From Brachyhypopomus gauderio (lineage: Eukaryota > Chordata > Actinopteri > Gymnotiformes > Hypopomidae): a stretch of DNA of 64,000 nt. Each line of letters begins with the position of its first letter. Positions within the stretch are counted from its first letter, which is position 1. Positions 30,764 to 41,374 of the stretch are shown one piece after another. The DNA lies in assembly GCF_052324685.1 (NCBI RefSeq), contig NC_135211.1, positions 51,597,682-51,661,681 on the forward strand, in the 5' to 3' direction. The notes under the pieces were generated by a model. The model ran no database searches. It was given only the letters and a program-made list of their open reading frames with translations, and had not been told where the DNA came from. Both the position numbers and the translations under genes were made by a program.

Positions 30764-31618
30764 TCATGTTCTAGCTTCACTGACTGTGTGCACTTCAGTT
30801 CTATTTCGACAACGACAAACTTTAGCAAAATGGTTCCACTTGTTGCATATTTTACATTGTTTACCTTTCGCAGGGCAGTTTTCTCTCACGTCATGTTGTT
30901 TGTTACCACAGGATCGACATGTCTTGCTTCGCTTTCGGTACTCCTCACGTCTGGATGCTGCACCGTTACCCTCTTGCACTCTGCCATGACGGGGTTTCCA
31001 AGCTGCCTTCTTTAACGGTTGCTTGCTAATAGCACGAACTGACTGTTCCCGCGAATTGTCATCCATCGTTTTAATTTGTATTTGGGCAAGTTCGTGAGAT
31101 CTAGCGACGTCAAGTGCTTCCTCCAATGTCAATTCCTATCCAAAATTCAATAACTTTTTGCGAACTTTAGGTGAGTGAATTCCGAAAACAATACGATCCC
31201 GTATCATCTCATCACTGTTAGCATAGTTACAGTCCTTCACTAGCATCCTCAGGTCTGTGACAAACTGTTCGAATGGCTCGTTCCCGCCTTGCACCTTCTC
31301 ATTGAACTTGTATCGGGCGAAAATTACGTTGGACTTTGGCATTACATATTCCTCAAAACGATCGTAGTATGGTTTCAACAACTTGCGTTGTGCAGCTGTT
31401 AATGTCCAAGTGTCATAGATGCCTATACCCTTTTCTCTGACCCATAGGAGAAGATAACTGCATCTTTCCTCTTCTTCTAGAGCTCTGTACGGTCCCGCGA
31501 ACATTAAATCAACATGGAGTTTGAACTTGTGCCATGCTACTGACAGATTACTAGCATCCCAGTCCATCTGCGGTGTGGGGACTCCTATTGTGTCCATCTT
31601 ATTTCCTTGTAGTTTCAC
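30764..31618 (-). pseudogene. Ty3/Gypsy Gag with in-frame stop
   Basis: 31618-31136 encodes a Gag capsid-like region (start at ATG 31618 or at 31597 MDTIGVP; FARYKFNEKVQGGNEPFEQF; DRIVFGIHSPKVRKKLL), then TAG at 31138-31136. The same frame continues with LTLEEALDVARSHELAQ and two zinc knuckles (CRSCGNKQHDVRENC and CKICNKWNHFAKVC). One nonsense change therefore separates capsid from nucleocapsid. It lies just downstream of the LTR and primer site on the minus strand. Confidence 0.88.
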
Positions 31619-31637
31619 GTTCTTTACTCTGACACCA

Positions 31638-31908
31638 TGTCTTGTTTTCTTGTTCTAAGAAAAGATGAGCACACTGGCGTGCTATATTAACTGATACGTT
31701 TATTCAAACATCTACATGAATATACGTACATCCAACTGTGGGTAACTACTCAACTAAGTTCAACTGTCCTAGTATCATAACTACGTGCAGGCACATCGGG
31801 AAGGGGTTCCGGTAAGTATCAATAACCAATAGGATTACAGTATTACATATGGACTATGTTATAGCATATCAATCCGCTATATTCAGGATATTCAGTGTGA
31901 ATATTACA
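31638..31908 (-). repeat. 5' LTR of the degenerate Gypsy element
   Basis: 271 bp; on the minus strand it begins TGTAATATTCACACTG and ends AAACAAGACA. It is followed directly by TGGTGTCAGAGT, a good primer binding site complementary to a leucine-type tRNA 3' end. No matching 3' LTR is found to the left. Confidence 0.82.
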
Positions 31909-31944
31909 CTGAGTGGCAGCGCAAATGTGAATCACAGTGACAGT

Positions 31945-32150
31945 GCGTTCAGTGAACGAATCAGAGAGTGAACGAGAGCCCTCAGTTCAGCGAACGAATC
32001 AGAGAGTGAACGAGAGCCCTCAGTTCAGTGAACGAATCAGAGAGTGAATGAGAGCCCTCAGTTCAGTGAACGAATCAGAGAGTGAATGAGAGCCCTCAGT
32101 TCTGGGAACGAATCAGAGAGTGAACGAGAGTCCTCAGTTCAGTTCACTGA
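31945..32150. repeat. 38-bp minisatellite
   Basis: About five copies of a 38-bp unit with TTCAGTGAACGAATCAGAGA and GTGAACGAGAGCCCTCAG. Related TTCACTCAAATGATTCGTTC motifs continue to about 32355. Confidence 0.9.
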
Positions 32151-32384
32151 GCAAGCACAGTTCCCTCGCAATGAGAATATCCGCCTCCAGATTTGTGGGT
32201 GATTCAGTGATTCACAGACCACACAGCAGTTCCCCTGCCAGCCTGGACGATCGCTGCTGAGCTCAACTACTGAACTGAGAAAGGAACAAATCAGTTGAGG
32301 AAGTGATTCGATTCAGTACGTTCACTCAAATGATTCGTTCATTCGAACTAATCGTCCACGAATGACACAACACTACTACCAGTT

Positions 32385-32865
32385 ATATCTCTCCCTCCCA
32401 GAGTCCGATATAGTTATTTTTTTGCCATTAGCCTCTTCCCAAATCTTCTCTTTCTCCTCTTTAAATCCTGTGACCATCGATAGTTGCTTATTATTCGCTG
32501 TTGTTTAATTTTCTATTCTTTGTTGTTTACTATTATATCTCTGGTTTAGATTAATAGATTTACATAAAGGTTTAGTTTCGTTTTGAGCCAAATCATTCCA
32601 TATGCTATTCTTTATAATGCATCAATTGTAATATCAACCATTCAATAAATTCGGAAATTTATTCATTAATCTGGTCACGGTGGTAAATACATATTTTGGT
32701 CGATGGTATTAGGTCCCTGCACGGAATCAGAACTTAACCCTTTGGAAATGAGACTGATTAAACCATATTACACCTATTTCTGTTATTACAATATTGGTTC
32801 CTGAGCAATCAGGATGGTGCCCCATTCATAATCTATAAATAACCAGTGTATTCGCTATATATATA
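32385..32865 (+). mobile_element. Partial LTR, same family as 26477-28427
   Basis: Collinear with the reverse complement of 26490-27000, including GCTGTTGTTTAATTTTCTAT-like and GGTCGATGGTATTAGGTC-like blocks and the ending CAATCAGGATGGTGCCCC. It is truncated at its 5' side and followed by the next LTR. Confidence 0.6.
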
Positions 32866-33066
32866 TGTCACGCCTGGCTCCGCCCCCTCCCTGTCTGTCT
32901 GCCCGGCTCCTCCTCCCCTGGTCTTCTGTTTAGTTCCGCCTCTCGTTTTGTCTCATTGATTTCAGCTGTCGCTTGTTTTGTGTTCATTTGGGTTTGTATA
33001 TATTCTTTGTTTTCCTGGAATGTGGTGTGGGTCAATGTTCGTGTTTCATTCAAAGTCTGTCTAGAT

Positions 33067-33832
33067 CAGTGGTTCTCAAACTGTGGTACGCGTACCACTG
33101 GTGGTACGCAGAGCACCCCGCGGTGGTACGCCAGATGAACTCGGAAAATAAAAGATGCTTTGAGGTTTTTTTTTTTTTTACACAACACATTTTTTTTATT
33201 AAAACAGAATTATGACAAGTCCTGAAATTCAGAAACTAAAAGGGATTACTCGTATTATGTGCGGAGAAAATGTCGCTAAACAGTTCGACCTGGTGCATCT
33301 TTCAAACGACACGGTCACTCGCAGAATTGATGAAATGGTGGACAACGTCAGACAAACATTGACCGAGAGAATTAAAATGAGTAAATGCTTCTCACTGCAG
33401 TTAGATGAATCCCTAGACGTCGCAGATTTAGACAACTTGCTCGTTTACGTGCGATATGCGTATGAGGGCATGTCGCACGAAGAATTTTTGTGCTGTACCA
33501 ACCACTACAAACACGAACTACAGGAGAACTACATTATAACATATGTGTGTAATGAGCAGGGTTGCCAAATGCGTGAGACACACGCATTTGACCGTCTTCA
33601 CACGCCACACATCCGATTTCTCACGTCGACAAAAAAAAATCTAGTTTATTTACCTCTGATCCACATCTATGATTCAATGAGTTACTAGTTCGCTCTGGCG
33701 CCAACCATCGTGATATAGCCTAATACTTAATTCGTGTCTATTTTACATCCTCCCGGTAACAATTTACATTCGCCCCCCCGCCCCCCCCCCCGTCAACAAC
33801 TAAAACTTGCCAAACAGCTTTTTCTTTTTTTT

Positions 33833-33863
<31 letters not shown>

Positions 33864-33934
33864 AGTAGGTGGTACGTGGAGGTTTTTCGTTTGACAGTTG
33901 GTGGTACTTTGTCTAAAAAGTTTGAGAACCACTG
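33067..33934. mobile_element. Internally deleted hAT (Charlie-like) element
   Basis: 868 bp with TIRs CAGTGGTTCTCAAACT and its complement, and a perfect 8-bp duplication GTCTAGAT at 33059-33066 and 33935-33942. It includes a fragment of transposase and homopolymer runs (C, T, G) at 33774-33862. Confidence 0.92.
33212..33535 (+). pseudogene. hAT transposase fragment
   Basis: The frame starting MTSPEIQKLKGITRIM reads VAKQFDLVHLSNDTVTRRID, KCFSLQLDESLDVADLDNLL and YEGMSHEEFLCC, matching the central DDE-region start of Charlie/ZBED5-like hAT transposases. After about 33535 the frame continues to 33688 without similarity, so the C-terminal dimerisation region has been deleted. Confidence 0.85.
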
Positions 33935-34660
33935 GTCTAGATAATACGTTTTAGAATTCTTCCTCTAAGTCTTGTGCGTGCTTGAGTTCTGTATGCTGTA
34001 GTCTTGCTTCTGTTCGTTTGGTGTAAGTTAAGTCTTGCTCTAGTTTGTATGTTACATGTTAGGTCTTGCTTGTTTTATGAATATACGGTGATTGTCAATG
34101 TGAGTTAGATGTGTGTCGCTTAGTTCGAGTTTCAGTTGTAAGGTTTTGTTTCTGCTTCGTCATGTTTCTCTTCATTGTGGTTCATTTGTATATCGCCTTG
34201 GGTTGTGTAAGTTTTATTGTCGGTTCGGTCATGTCTCTTTGTGTTGTAGTCCAGCGGTGTGTTGTCCACGATTTGGTGTTTAATAATATATATATATATA
34301 TATAGCCTACGCGTTCTATGTTTCCTGTGTCTTATTGTATTGGATGTATGGTCTCACATTTATGTTTATATGGTTCTGTACCACAGTGTCCTTGATTTGC
34401 CTAGTCTTATGTTTTGGTGTGTTCGTGGTCTTTAGGTGCCTCATATAAAAATAAGTTGTTGAGTTCGTTTGGTTACGCGTTGTGTTCTTCCGTGTGTATC
34501 TGTAGTCTGTGTGTCGGTGCTTGATTACTATGCCACGTAAAAGTAAAGTGATCCGTGACAGCGCTATACGGCTAGCCGGTATGGCTACGTCTAGTAGCTT
34601 AGAGTCCCGCTCTCCAGCGCCTGTGCGTCCGCCCCCTAGTCATGGTACCACCCCACCGTT

Positions 34661-34663
<3 letters not shown>

Positions 34664-34730
<67 letters not shown>
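34664..34730. repeat. (TA)n microsatellite
   Basis: About 33 TA repeats directly after the solo LTR. Confidence 0.95.
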
Positions 34731-34738
<8 letters not shown>

Positions 34739-34789
34739 CAGTATATACACACACTCATATATATAAATAAAGGATATGCTTGGATATAT

Positions 34790-35271
34790 TGTACAGTACT
34801 GACCACTGGGGAAGAGATCTCGGAACCAAATTCTGCTCATGGTAGAGTTACTGACTCTGATTTACTGCTCCTCATTACTTTAAGAAATACAGGTGACCTT
34901 CTGTTACATGCCCACCTGTGGGCTCTGGTCCAGGCAAAGTGGTGGGATGTAAAGAATAAGGACGCATTGTAGCACTGAATGGATTTTAATAGAGCACTGG
35001 GTGATTGATACAATAATAACACAGTGGTTAACTAACCACACAATATATACAATAACATAACCCAAAAACTTCAGCCCACTGGTCTTTGGTCATTATACAA
35101 CAACTGAATACTCGTCAATGGGGTGATATGAATTTCGGGACTCATCCTTCGATAAGGGCAGACACAGAGAAAAGAGGAAAACTACTAAAATAAAAACCTA
35201 ATAATGCAAAGCACTCAACACTCCAAAGAGTAAACCAGTTTGTGAAAAGGTATGCACTGCCATTCTCCATA
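34790..35271. other. Possible 3' untranslated/LTR remnant of a Gypsy element
   Basis: It lies on the 3' side of the minus-strand integrase remnant, so LTR or 3' UTR is expected, but no termini are recognised. Confidence 0.3.
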
Positions 35272-35965
35272 TTAAACCATATCAAACACCTCACTGATCC
35301 TCACAGGCTTTCTACTCAGGACTATTAACTGATTCAGATGAGGAATGTGCCTTAACATATTGACATGACACACCCAAGTATTGTGTTTCCTAATGGGAGA
35401 ACAAATAATGTAGTCCATCTCAAAAAGTGTTTCCTTGACAACATATGGACCTGAAAACATAGCTAACAGGGAGTATACATGTTCATGCAAAAATGCCCGT
35501 ACTTGACCACCCATTTTCAAATGTCTAGAGACGGCTTTTCCATCTAATAATAATAATAATAATAATAATCTTTATTTGTATAGCACCTTTCATACATACA
35601 TGTAACTCAAAATGCTTTACAGTAAAAATAAAAAAAAACATTAAAGGAGATAAGACAAAAAGAAAATGTTAAAAGAAATTATAGATAAAAACATTAAAAT
35701 AATAAAAAGTAAAAAAGTAAAGTAAATAAGATAATAAAAAGTAAAGTAAATAAGATAAAACTATTAAGATAAAAGCGGATCTAAACAGGAATATTTTGAG
35801 ACTGCTCTTAAAACTATGCAGGGATGATCTAAGAGCTTTTTCATACACTGTTGGGACACATTGTGAGCCACAGCATTAGCTTCATGAAATCTTTCCCGAA
35901 AAGTACTCTCATAATCCAAGATGTTTTGCCCCTGACCATCCTCAGGTAAAAACGCTTCTTAAAAT
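35272..35965 (-). pseudogene. Ty3/Gypsy integrase C-terminal remnant, split by a repeat
   Basis: On the minus strand 35960-35832 reads LPEDGQGQNILDYESTFRER, and 35520-35272 reads FSGPYVVKETLFEMDYIICS and TWVCHVNMLRH. These are typical of the region after the Gypsy integrase core (the GPY/F module with the VCHVNMLK signature). The non-LTR-tail-like repeat 35549-35830 splits it. Confidence 0.8.
35549..35830. mobile_element. Non-LTR 3'-tail-like repeat with (AAT)n
   Basis: Starts with eight AAT units and CTTTATTTGTATAGCACCTT followed by A-rich sequence. It is the same family as the repeat in intron 2 of lectin gene B (20918-22018), here inserted in Gypsy debris. Confidence 0.65.
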
Positions 35966-36829
35966 AGCTTCAGGGAACGACGCACAGTGTCCGCACACAC
36001 CGGCTGTGCCAGACTGAATATTAGTTCATAAGCACACAAGGTGTTCATGAGGTGAACATGAGGTGATTAAAGCATATGATTGGATGAACATGACATAAAT
36101 CATACATAATTTGACTAATTCCTGGAATGGGCCGAGGACGTCCAGGGGAAAGACAATACAATTCTAAGGCCTACAAAATCACACCAGACACTGTCCTACT
36201 TATATGATTAACACATATATAGGTAAAAACTCTAGCTTATACATCTATCATGTGACTATTATGATTAACACATACTAATAAAGCACAGCATCAGGGAAAT
36301 ATAAAAAAATCTACCACATTATTGATGTGTAAATTTGAGTTTTTAAACACAGTATTTGCAAATACTGGAAAATTGTCTTTTGTTTCAGACAAGTTTCCTT
36401 GGCCTTTCTCTCATTCTGTGCTACCAGCGTCACAAGAGTAAACTTGATACATGAGACCAAATAAAATTTAACTTTCAGAAAAAGCAACCAAATAAGTTGC
36501 TTAGAAAATATATGTAAAATATTTCTCACTGGTGGAAAACTTTCAATACATAGAAAAAATATGCTTTTCACTTTAATTTCAGTCATCAAAAAAAGAGAAT
36601 ATAAATATGAACTAAATATGTTTCCAAGAAACCACGAGATGAATGATTTGAATAATAATGATATGAATCTGGTATTCATTTTCATTTGAAGCTAAGTCAA
36701 GAAAAGAAGGTACAGTAAACTCTGGCCTGGATCATTACAGGACAGTAAGTCTCCTAGGACTGAAGTCTCACTGTGAATTTTGTGTGAGTGTTTGTTCATT
36801 TTACCTGTAGGGTCCAGAACTGCTGATCA
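35966..36829. other. AT-rich noncoding stretch
   Basis: The downstream flank of lectin gene C. I see no gene, RNA or element boundary here. Confidence 0.45.
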
Positions 36830-37925
36830 CTAAGCAATACGTTTCTCACAGATACACTTTTTTTTAAATGAGCACGGCAGGTCATTCCATTTCCCATCTC
36901 TTTCTGATACTTCTACACAGTCCTCCTCACCTGCATTATTTGGCTCCCCTGAAGCCCAGAACCTGAAAGCCAGAGAACCAAAGTCATCTGATCTGTTTTC
37001 AGCTACATTTTCATTCTAGAGCTTCAGCTGATTCTTCCCAAACTGTGCAAAATATCTTTCCACATAAAACAACCAGTTTAAATTTCTTGTTTAGTTTAAA
37101 TTACAATATATAACACAACAAGATCAAATACATTAGCTAGCACTTTGAATATGAGTAGTTTTCGTAGTGGTGTATGTAGACTCTCAACTCTACACTCTCT
37201 TACACAGTGGTTAATGCTGAGCCGTCCACCCATTTCCAGTCATTCTCCGTCTGTTGATCAGTCAGACCAATCCAAGCACGCTTGTTGGCCAGTGTTTGAG
37301 CTACAAAATCCTGCACATTTGATTGCAAATTATAAACAGACTGCTGAAGAACAGTTAGTCACTCTGAATCCTCTCACACTCACTCACCTGTTTCTCTTTG
37401 CTGTTTATGATAATCAGGTCTGCACCTCGGTCTTGGCAATACTTCCTGCTGTCACTCCAAGTCTCCTCTCCATCAGATAAATAAACCCAGGATGATGTCC
37501 ATCCCTTTTTTACATGGACATCTGTTTATAAAATAAGACAATAACACATTAGGTTATATGTAATAATATATGCTTGAAACAAAAGCTGGCTTCATCACTC
37601 AGTACAACAGAGTCTAATGAATTCTCGGCTGAATCACTTCATTAATGATTTAACTAGAGGGAACAGATGTAATGGCAGAAGGACTGTGGGAGAAAATACT
37701 ATCATCATTCAGCACGATAATGATTTAATCTGGATGTTCACTCACCCAGTTCACAAAGCTTTCTTTGGAGGCCACTCTCTTTCTTTAGCTGGTCTCTCTC
37801 TAATGTTAGGTTGTAGTTACTGCTCTGTAACTGGTCTCTCTCTATAGTCAGCTTATTGTAGCTGGTCTGTAACTGGTCTTTCTCTAACGTCAGGTTATAG
37901 TTACTGGTCTGTAACTGGTCTCTCT
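36830..37925 (-). CDS. Lectin gene C: neck and CTLD exons of a CD209-like lectin
   Basis: Exons on the minus strand: neck 37925-37746 (180 nt; acceptor CTGCAG, donor GTGAGT), CTLD exon 1 37521-37388 (134 nt; acceptor AAACAG), CTLD exon 2 37310-37204 (107 nt) and CTLD exon 3 36962-36830 (133 nt; stop TAG). Phases agree throughout (1, 1, 0, 2). The neck has about four 14-residue repeats ([14 protein letters not shown] type). The CTLD shows WIGL, WKWVDG, EPN and WND. Unusual: the conserved KWICE reads KCICE, and exon 2 ends with GTGTAAG instead of GGGTAAG. No membrane-helix or cytoplasmic exon lies upstream nearby; exon D at 60123-60476 is in a compatible phase and could supply them. If so the intron is about 22 kb. 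Confidence 0.8.
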
Positions 37926-38019
37926 CTGCAGTGAACGAGACACAATGAGGCATACTGTATAAATACATTAAATGAATACATTGTAGTGTTTCACATGTTG
38001 AACTGGGAGGATTAGTCAA

Positions 38020-39592
38020 GACTTCACATAGATCTCAGACCACAAACAGTGTGTATATGTGTGGGACCTACAGAACCTAATATAACACTATACTAGTTCA
38101 GACCACAAACAGTGTGTGTAACGATTCAGGGGGACAGGCGTGACGCAAATGCAAGTTTTAGGAAATTTATTAAAGACAACAAGAAACAGACTAGACTGAC
38201 AAAACTACAAGGCACACGAGAATTTACATAACAGAAAACATCAAACAACAAGACGGCAAAACAGAACCACAAAACGACAGAACTACTCTTGACTTATTAC
38301 GAAGACCACAAATGCATCACCGTACGACAGAATTAGAAACCAAGGAGGACTAAACGAACATAAGGCTCAGGGTTATACACACGGGAACAGCTACAAACTT
38401 AAACATAAAGCGTAGGGCTGCAGACAGCAACATAACATGAAAGACACAACCGAAAGACAACTAAACAACGATACAGAGGGGAAAACTATCGAATACAAGG
38501 AGACAACAAGGGAGCTAAAAGCAGACACAGTATACAACTAGGACACTAACGGACAGAAAAAACACGTAAGGGTTTAGGCAAAGCAGAGCGAGGGCAAGGA
38601 GTACTCACGAAACATACACACACAATGACCAACACGGGAGTGAAACACCACGGGGATTATATACACAGAAAACAAGACGGTGAAACGAGACGCAGGTGGG
38701 GACAATGATGGCAGGGGTGTGGCAGACAGGGGGAGAGACCATGGGGACAGGGAAACTAGGCGGGACCAGGGAGGAGGGAGGGGCTGGATGTGAGTGTGTA
38801 TATATGTGGGACCTACAGAACTTAATATAACACTATACTAGTTCAGACCACAAACAGTGTGTATATGTGTGGGACCTACAGAACCTAATATAACACTATA
38901 CTAGTTCAGACCACAAACAGTGTGTATATGTGTGGGACCTACAGAACCTAATATAACACTATACTAGTTCAGACCACAAACAGTGTGTATATGTGTGGGA
39001 CCTACAGAACCTAATATAACACTATACTAGTTCAGACCACAAACAGTGTGTATGTGTGTGGGACCTACAGAACCTAATATAACACTATAGTAGTTCAGAC
39101 CACAGAGAGTGTGTATATGTGTGGGACCTACAGAACCTAATATAACACTATACTAGTTCAGACCACAAACAGTGTGTATATGTGTGGGACCTACAGAACC
39201 TAATATAACACTATACTAGTTCAGACCACAAACAGTGTGTATATGTGTGGGACCTACAGAACCTAATATAACACTATACTAGTTCAGACCACAGAGAGTG
39301 TGTATATGTGTGGGACCTACAGAACCTAATATAACACTATACTAGTTCAGACCACAGAGAGTGTGTATATGTGTGGGACCTACAGAACCTAATATAACAC
39401 TATACTAGTTCAGACCACAGAGAGTGTGTATATGTGTGGGACCTACAGAACCTAATATAACACTGTACTAGTTCAGACCACAAACAGTGTGTATATGTGT
39501 GGGACCTACAGAACCTAATATAACACTATACTAGATCAGACCACAAACAGTGTGTAAATGTGGGTGACCTACAGATCCTAATATAACACTAT
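38020..39592. repeat. 63-bp minisatellite interrupted by a solo LTR
   Basis: The unit runs GACCACAAACAGTGTGTATA, TGTGTGGGACCTACAGAACC, TAATATAACACTATACTAGT, TCA. One-and-a-half copies lie at 38037-38116 and about 12.6 copies at 38795-39592, with ACAGAGAGTG variants in some units. A single unit occurs at the equivalent place upstream of lectin exon D (60570-60645), so the array expanded from a lectin intron motif. Confidence 0.93.
38117..38794 (-). mobile_element. Solo LTR inside the 63-bp minisatellite, minus orientation
   Basis: The plus strand begins TGTAACGATTCAGGGGGACA (complement of the usual GTTACA end) and ends about GGGGCTGGATGTGA. It includes the complement of TTTAATAAA (38169-38177) and a TATA-like GATTATATACAC (about 38655). 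GTGTG occurs at both edges, but the host repeat itself is GTGTG-rich, so the exact duplication is ambiguous. Confidence 0.7.
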
Positions 39593-39890
39593 TGTCATGG
39601 TGAGGCGGCCCCCTACCGGTCGCCTCCGTCCACAGCGGCTGTTGTTGTTGTTGTTTTGTGACGTCGTGTGCGTCACTCAGGTGGGCGGAGCCCATGATCC
39701 ATCTCACCTGAGGGTCGTTTGTTTGCCTATATATGTCTTGTCTTTGTACCAGTTGACCGCTGGTCATTATATCCTTAATTTGGAGATATTGCACGGGTTT
39801 TTGGTTTGCACACTTTCTATTAAACCATCCTTTTTCCCATGAGACTTGGCGTGATCGCTTCCTTTTTAGTTGCTCACCCCGCCCGTCACA
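39593..39890 (+). repeat. 5' LTR of a nonautonomous-looking LTR element
   Basis: 298 bp starting TGTCATGGTGAGGCGG, with a TATATATG box and ATTAAA, ending CGCCCGTCACA. No 5-bp duplication surrounds it (CACTAT to the left, GAATG to the right), so it is not a solo LTR. A related fragment lies at 14863-15052. Confidence 0.7.
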
Positions 39891-39975
39891 GAATGACCAG
39901 CCACCTTTCGGAAGCCGCCAGTCTCTTTTTCTTTCTCCTTCGTTCGTGGTCATGTCTCGTGGTAAGTGTTTGTCT

Positions 39976-40055
39976 GCGTGGTGTTATGTGAAGAATTCCG
40001 CCGTGCTTTTGTGTTGTGTTTGTGGCACGGCGAAATTCTTCACAAAACACCACGC
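39976..40055 (+). other. Long RNA hairpin in the LTR-element leader
   Basis: 31 bp at 39976-40006 pairs with 40025-40055, with only two mismatches and an 18-base loop. Downstream GAAGAGCC and GGCTCTTC (about 40101 and 40166) can form a second, weaker stem. It lies between the LTR and the open frame, where packaging or translation-control structures occur in retroelements. Confidence 0.75.
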
Positions 40056-40206
40056 TGTCTGCCCTGGGAAAACTCTTCGTGTTTGTTTATTGTATGTAGT
40101 TGAAGAGCCCTGCTGTGCTTAGATGTGTGTGTATAGCACGGCGGTGACCAGGGTAGTCGACCCACGGCTCTTCGTGTTGTGTGGTTGTTGTGTTGGGTGT
40201 GCGTGA

Positions 40207-40923
40207 ATGGACGCTATGGACCAGTGCGCTAGCTCGTTTGTTGTTGTTAAATGTTGTGTGTGCGTGACGTGGTCGCCGCTCATCCCTAGGGAGTCGGAGG
40301 AGGAATCGGAGGAAGAGGATTACCTCCCTCCGCCCGTGTGCTCCTCTCGCACCGCAGAGAAGGGTGAGGAGGAGGAGGGCTCCTATACTACGGAGGAAGA
40401 AGAGAGCCCTCCCCCCTCAGAGAGGTCTGCGGAGACCGTGAGAGGGAAGCGGACGCCCTCTTCCGCTCACGCCAGCGACAGTGCTATGGACTGCTCCCGG
40501 GGTGGCAGCCCGGAGCAGTCCATGGAGTGGAGCCGGGGAGAAGAGGAGGAGGAGGAAATGGAGACCGAAGGAGACCACCCACACGGCCCGCTCGGCCAGT
40601 CCGCCAGCCGCGATGCATCGGGCACGTCTGCCCGCCGCGATGCACCGGGCGGAGAGTCCGCAGCGAAGGCAGGAGGGGGACTGCCCAACGCAGCACCAGC
40701 AGCTCCGGACCTCTCTCCCCTGCTCGCTCTCCTCCTGGCGCGAAGCCTGGCGCCTGTTATGTGTTTGTCTGTGCCAGTGTTCATCAGTCTTCCCGTGTGT
40801 GTGCTTAACCCGTTTTTCCCTCTTGTGCCACTATGTGTAAGCGTGCCTGTGTGTGTGTTTGTGAATGTTCCGTTTGGTGTGTCTAACGTCTTTTCCCCCG
40901 TCTTCCCAGGGAGGGTGTGCTAG
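40207..40923 (+). CDS. Acidic, low-complexity frame of the LTR element (Gag-position protein)
   Basis: An open frame of 238 codons. Residues about 30-130 are Glu/Ser-rich with runs such as EEESPPPSER and EEEEEEME; 130-180 are Ala/Gly/Pro-rich; the rest is hydrophobic (VCLSVPVFISLPVCV...). No Gag, zinc-knuckle or Pol signature is present. Its position between an LTR and a polypurine-like GGAGGGGGCG suggests a Gag-like or junk frame of a nonautonomous element. Whether it is translated is unknown. Confidence 0.45.
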   Translation: MDAMDQCASSFVVVKCCVCVTWSPLIPRESEEESEEEDYLPPPVCSSRTAEKGEEEEGSYTTEEEESPPPSERSAETVRGKRTPSSAHASDSAMDCSRGGSPEQSMEWSRGEEEEEEMETEGDHPHGPLGQSASRDASGTSARRDAPGGESAAKAGGGLPNAAPAAPDLSPLLALLLARSLAPVMCLSVPVFISLPVCVLNPFFPLVPLCVSVPVCVFVNVPFGVSNVFSPVFPGRVC

Positions 40924-41374
40924 GCGATTCGTAGCGGACGCTTCGCCAAGGGCAGTCACCTCCCAGACGCAGGACTGAGCGCGTCGGATCTGCCCATCGT
41001 CGTGGGTTCGGGGCACTCGGTCCTGTTGGCACCCCGGGATGGGTAGTGCCCTTGGAGGGGGCGTCTGTCACGTTGAGGACCCCGGCCCCTCCCTTTTGGG
41101 CGTGTGTCAATGTTGTCTACGTGCTTTGTCTGCGTCAGTGGATATTCGTGGTTAGGGTTTTGTCGTGTGATTAATAAGTCTCACCTGTGAATCGTCTCGT
41201 GATCACGTGGGGCTAATGTGGATGGTCTATTTAATGTGCGCTCGCGCAGTGTCCTGTGCTCGTCGTTGTCTAATGTCCACACGTTGTTGTGTGCTTGTGT
41301 CTGTTTATCATGCGCTATTGCGCAACATATATATATATAAGTAAAGTGACGTTTGCTGCCACAAAGGATTTGTG

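Larger units (their letters stand above)
32866..34663 (+). mobile_element. Solo LTR split by a hAT element
   Basis: Begins TGTCACGCCTGGCTCCG and ends CACCGTTACA; flanks are ATATA on both sides within a TA microsatellite, consistent with a 5-bp duplication. Without the hAT insertion it is about 920 bp. An internal (TA)n run lies at 34286-34304. Confidence 0.75.

Noticed and set aside
40481..40840. Alternative-frame and antisense proteins over the Glu-rich frame
   Set aside because: Low-complexity GC-rich DNA leaves several frames open; none has a domain or better context than 40207-40923.
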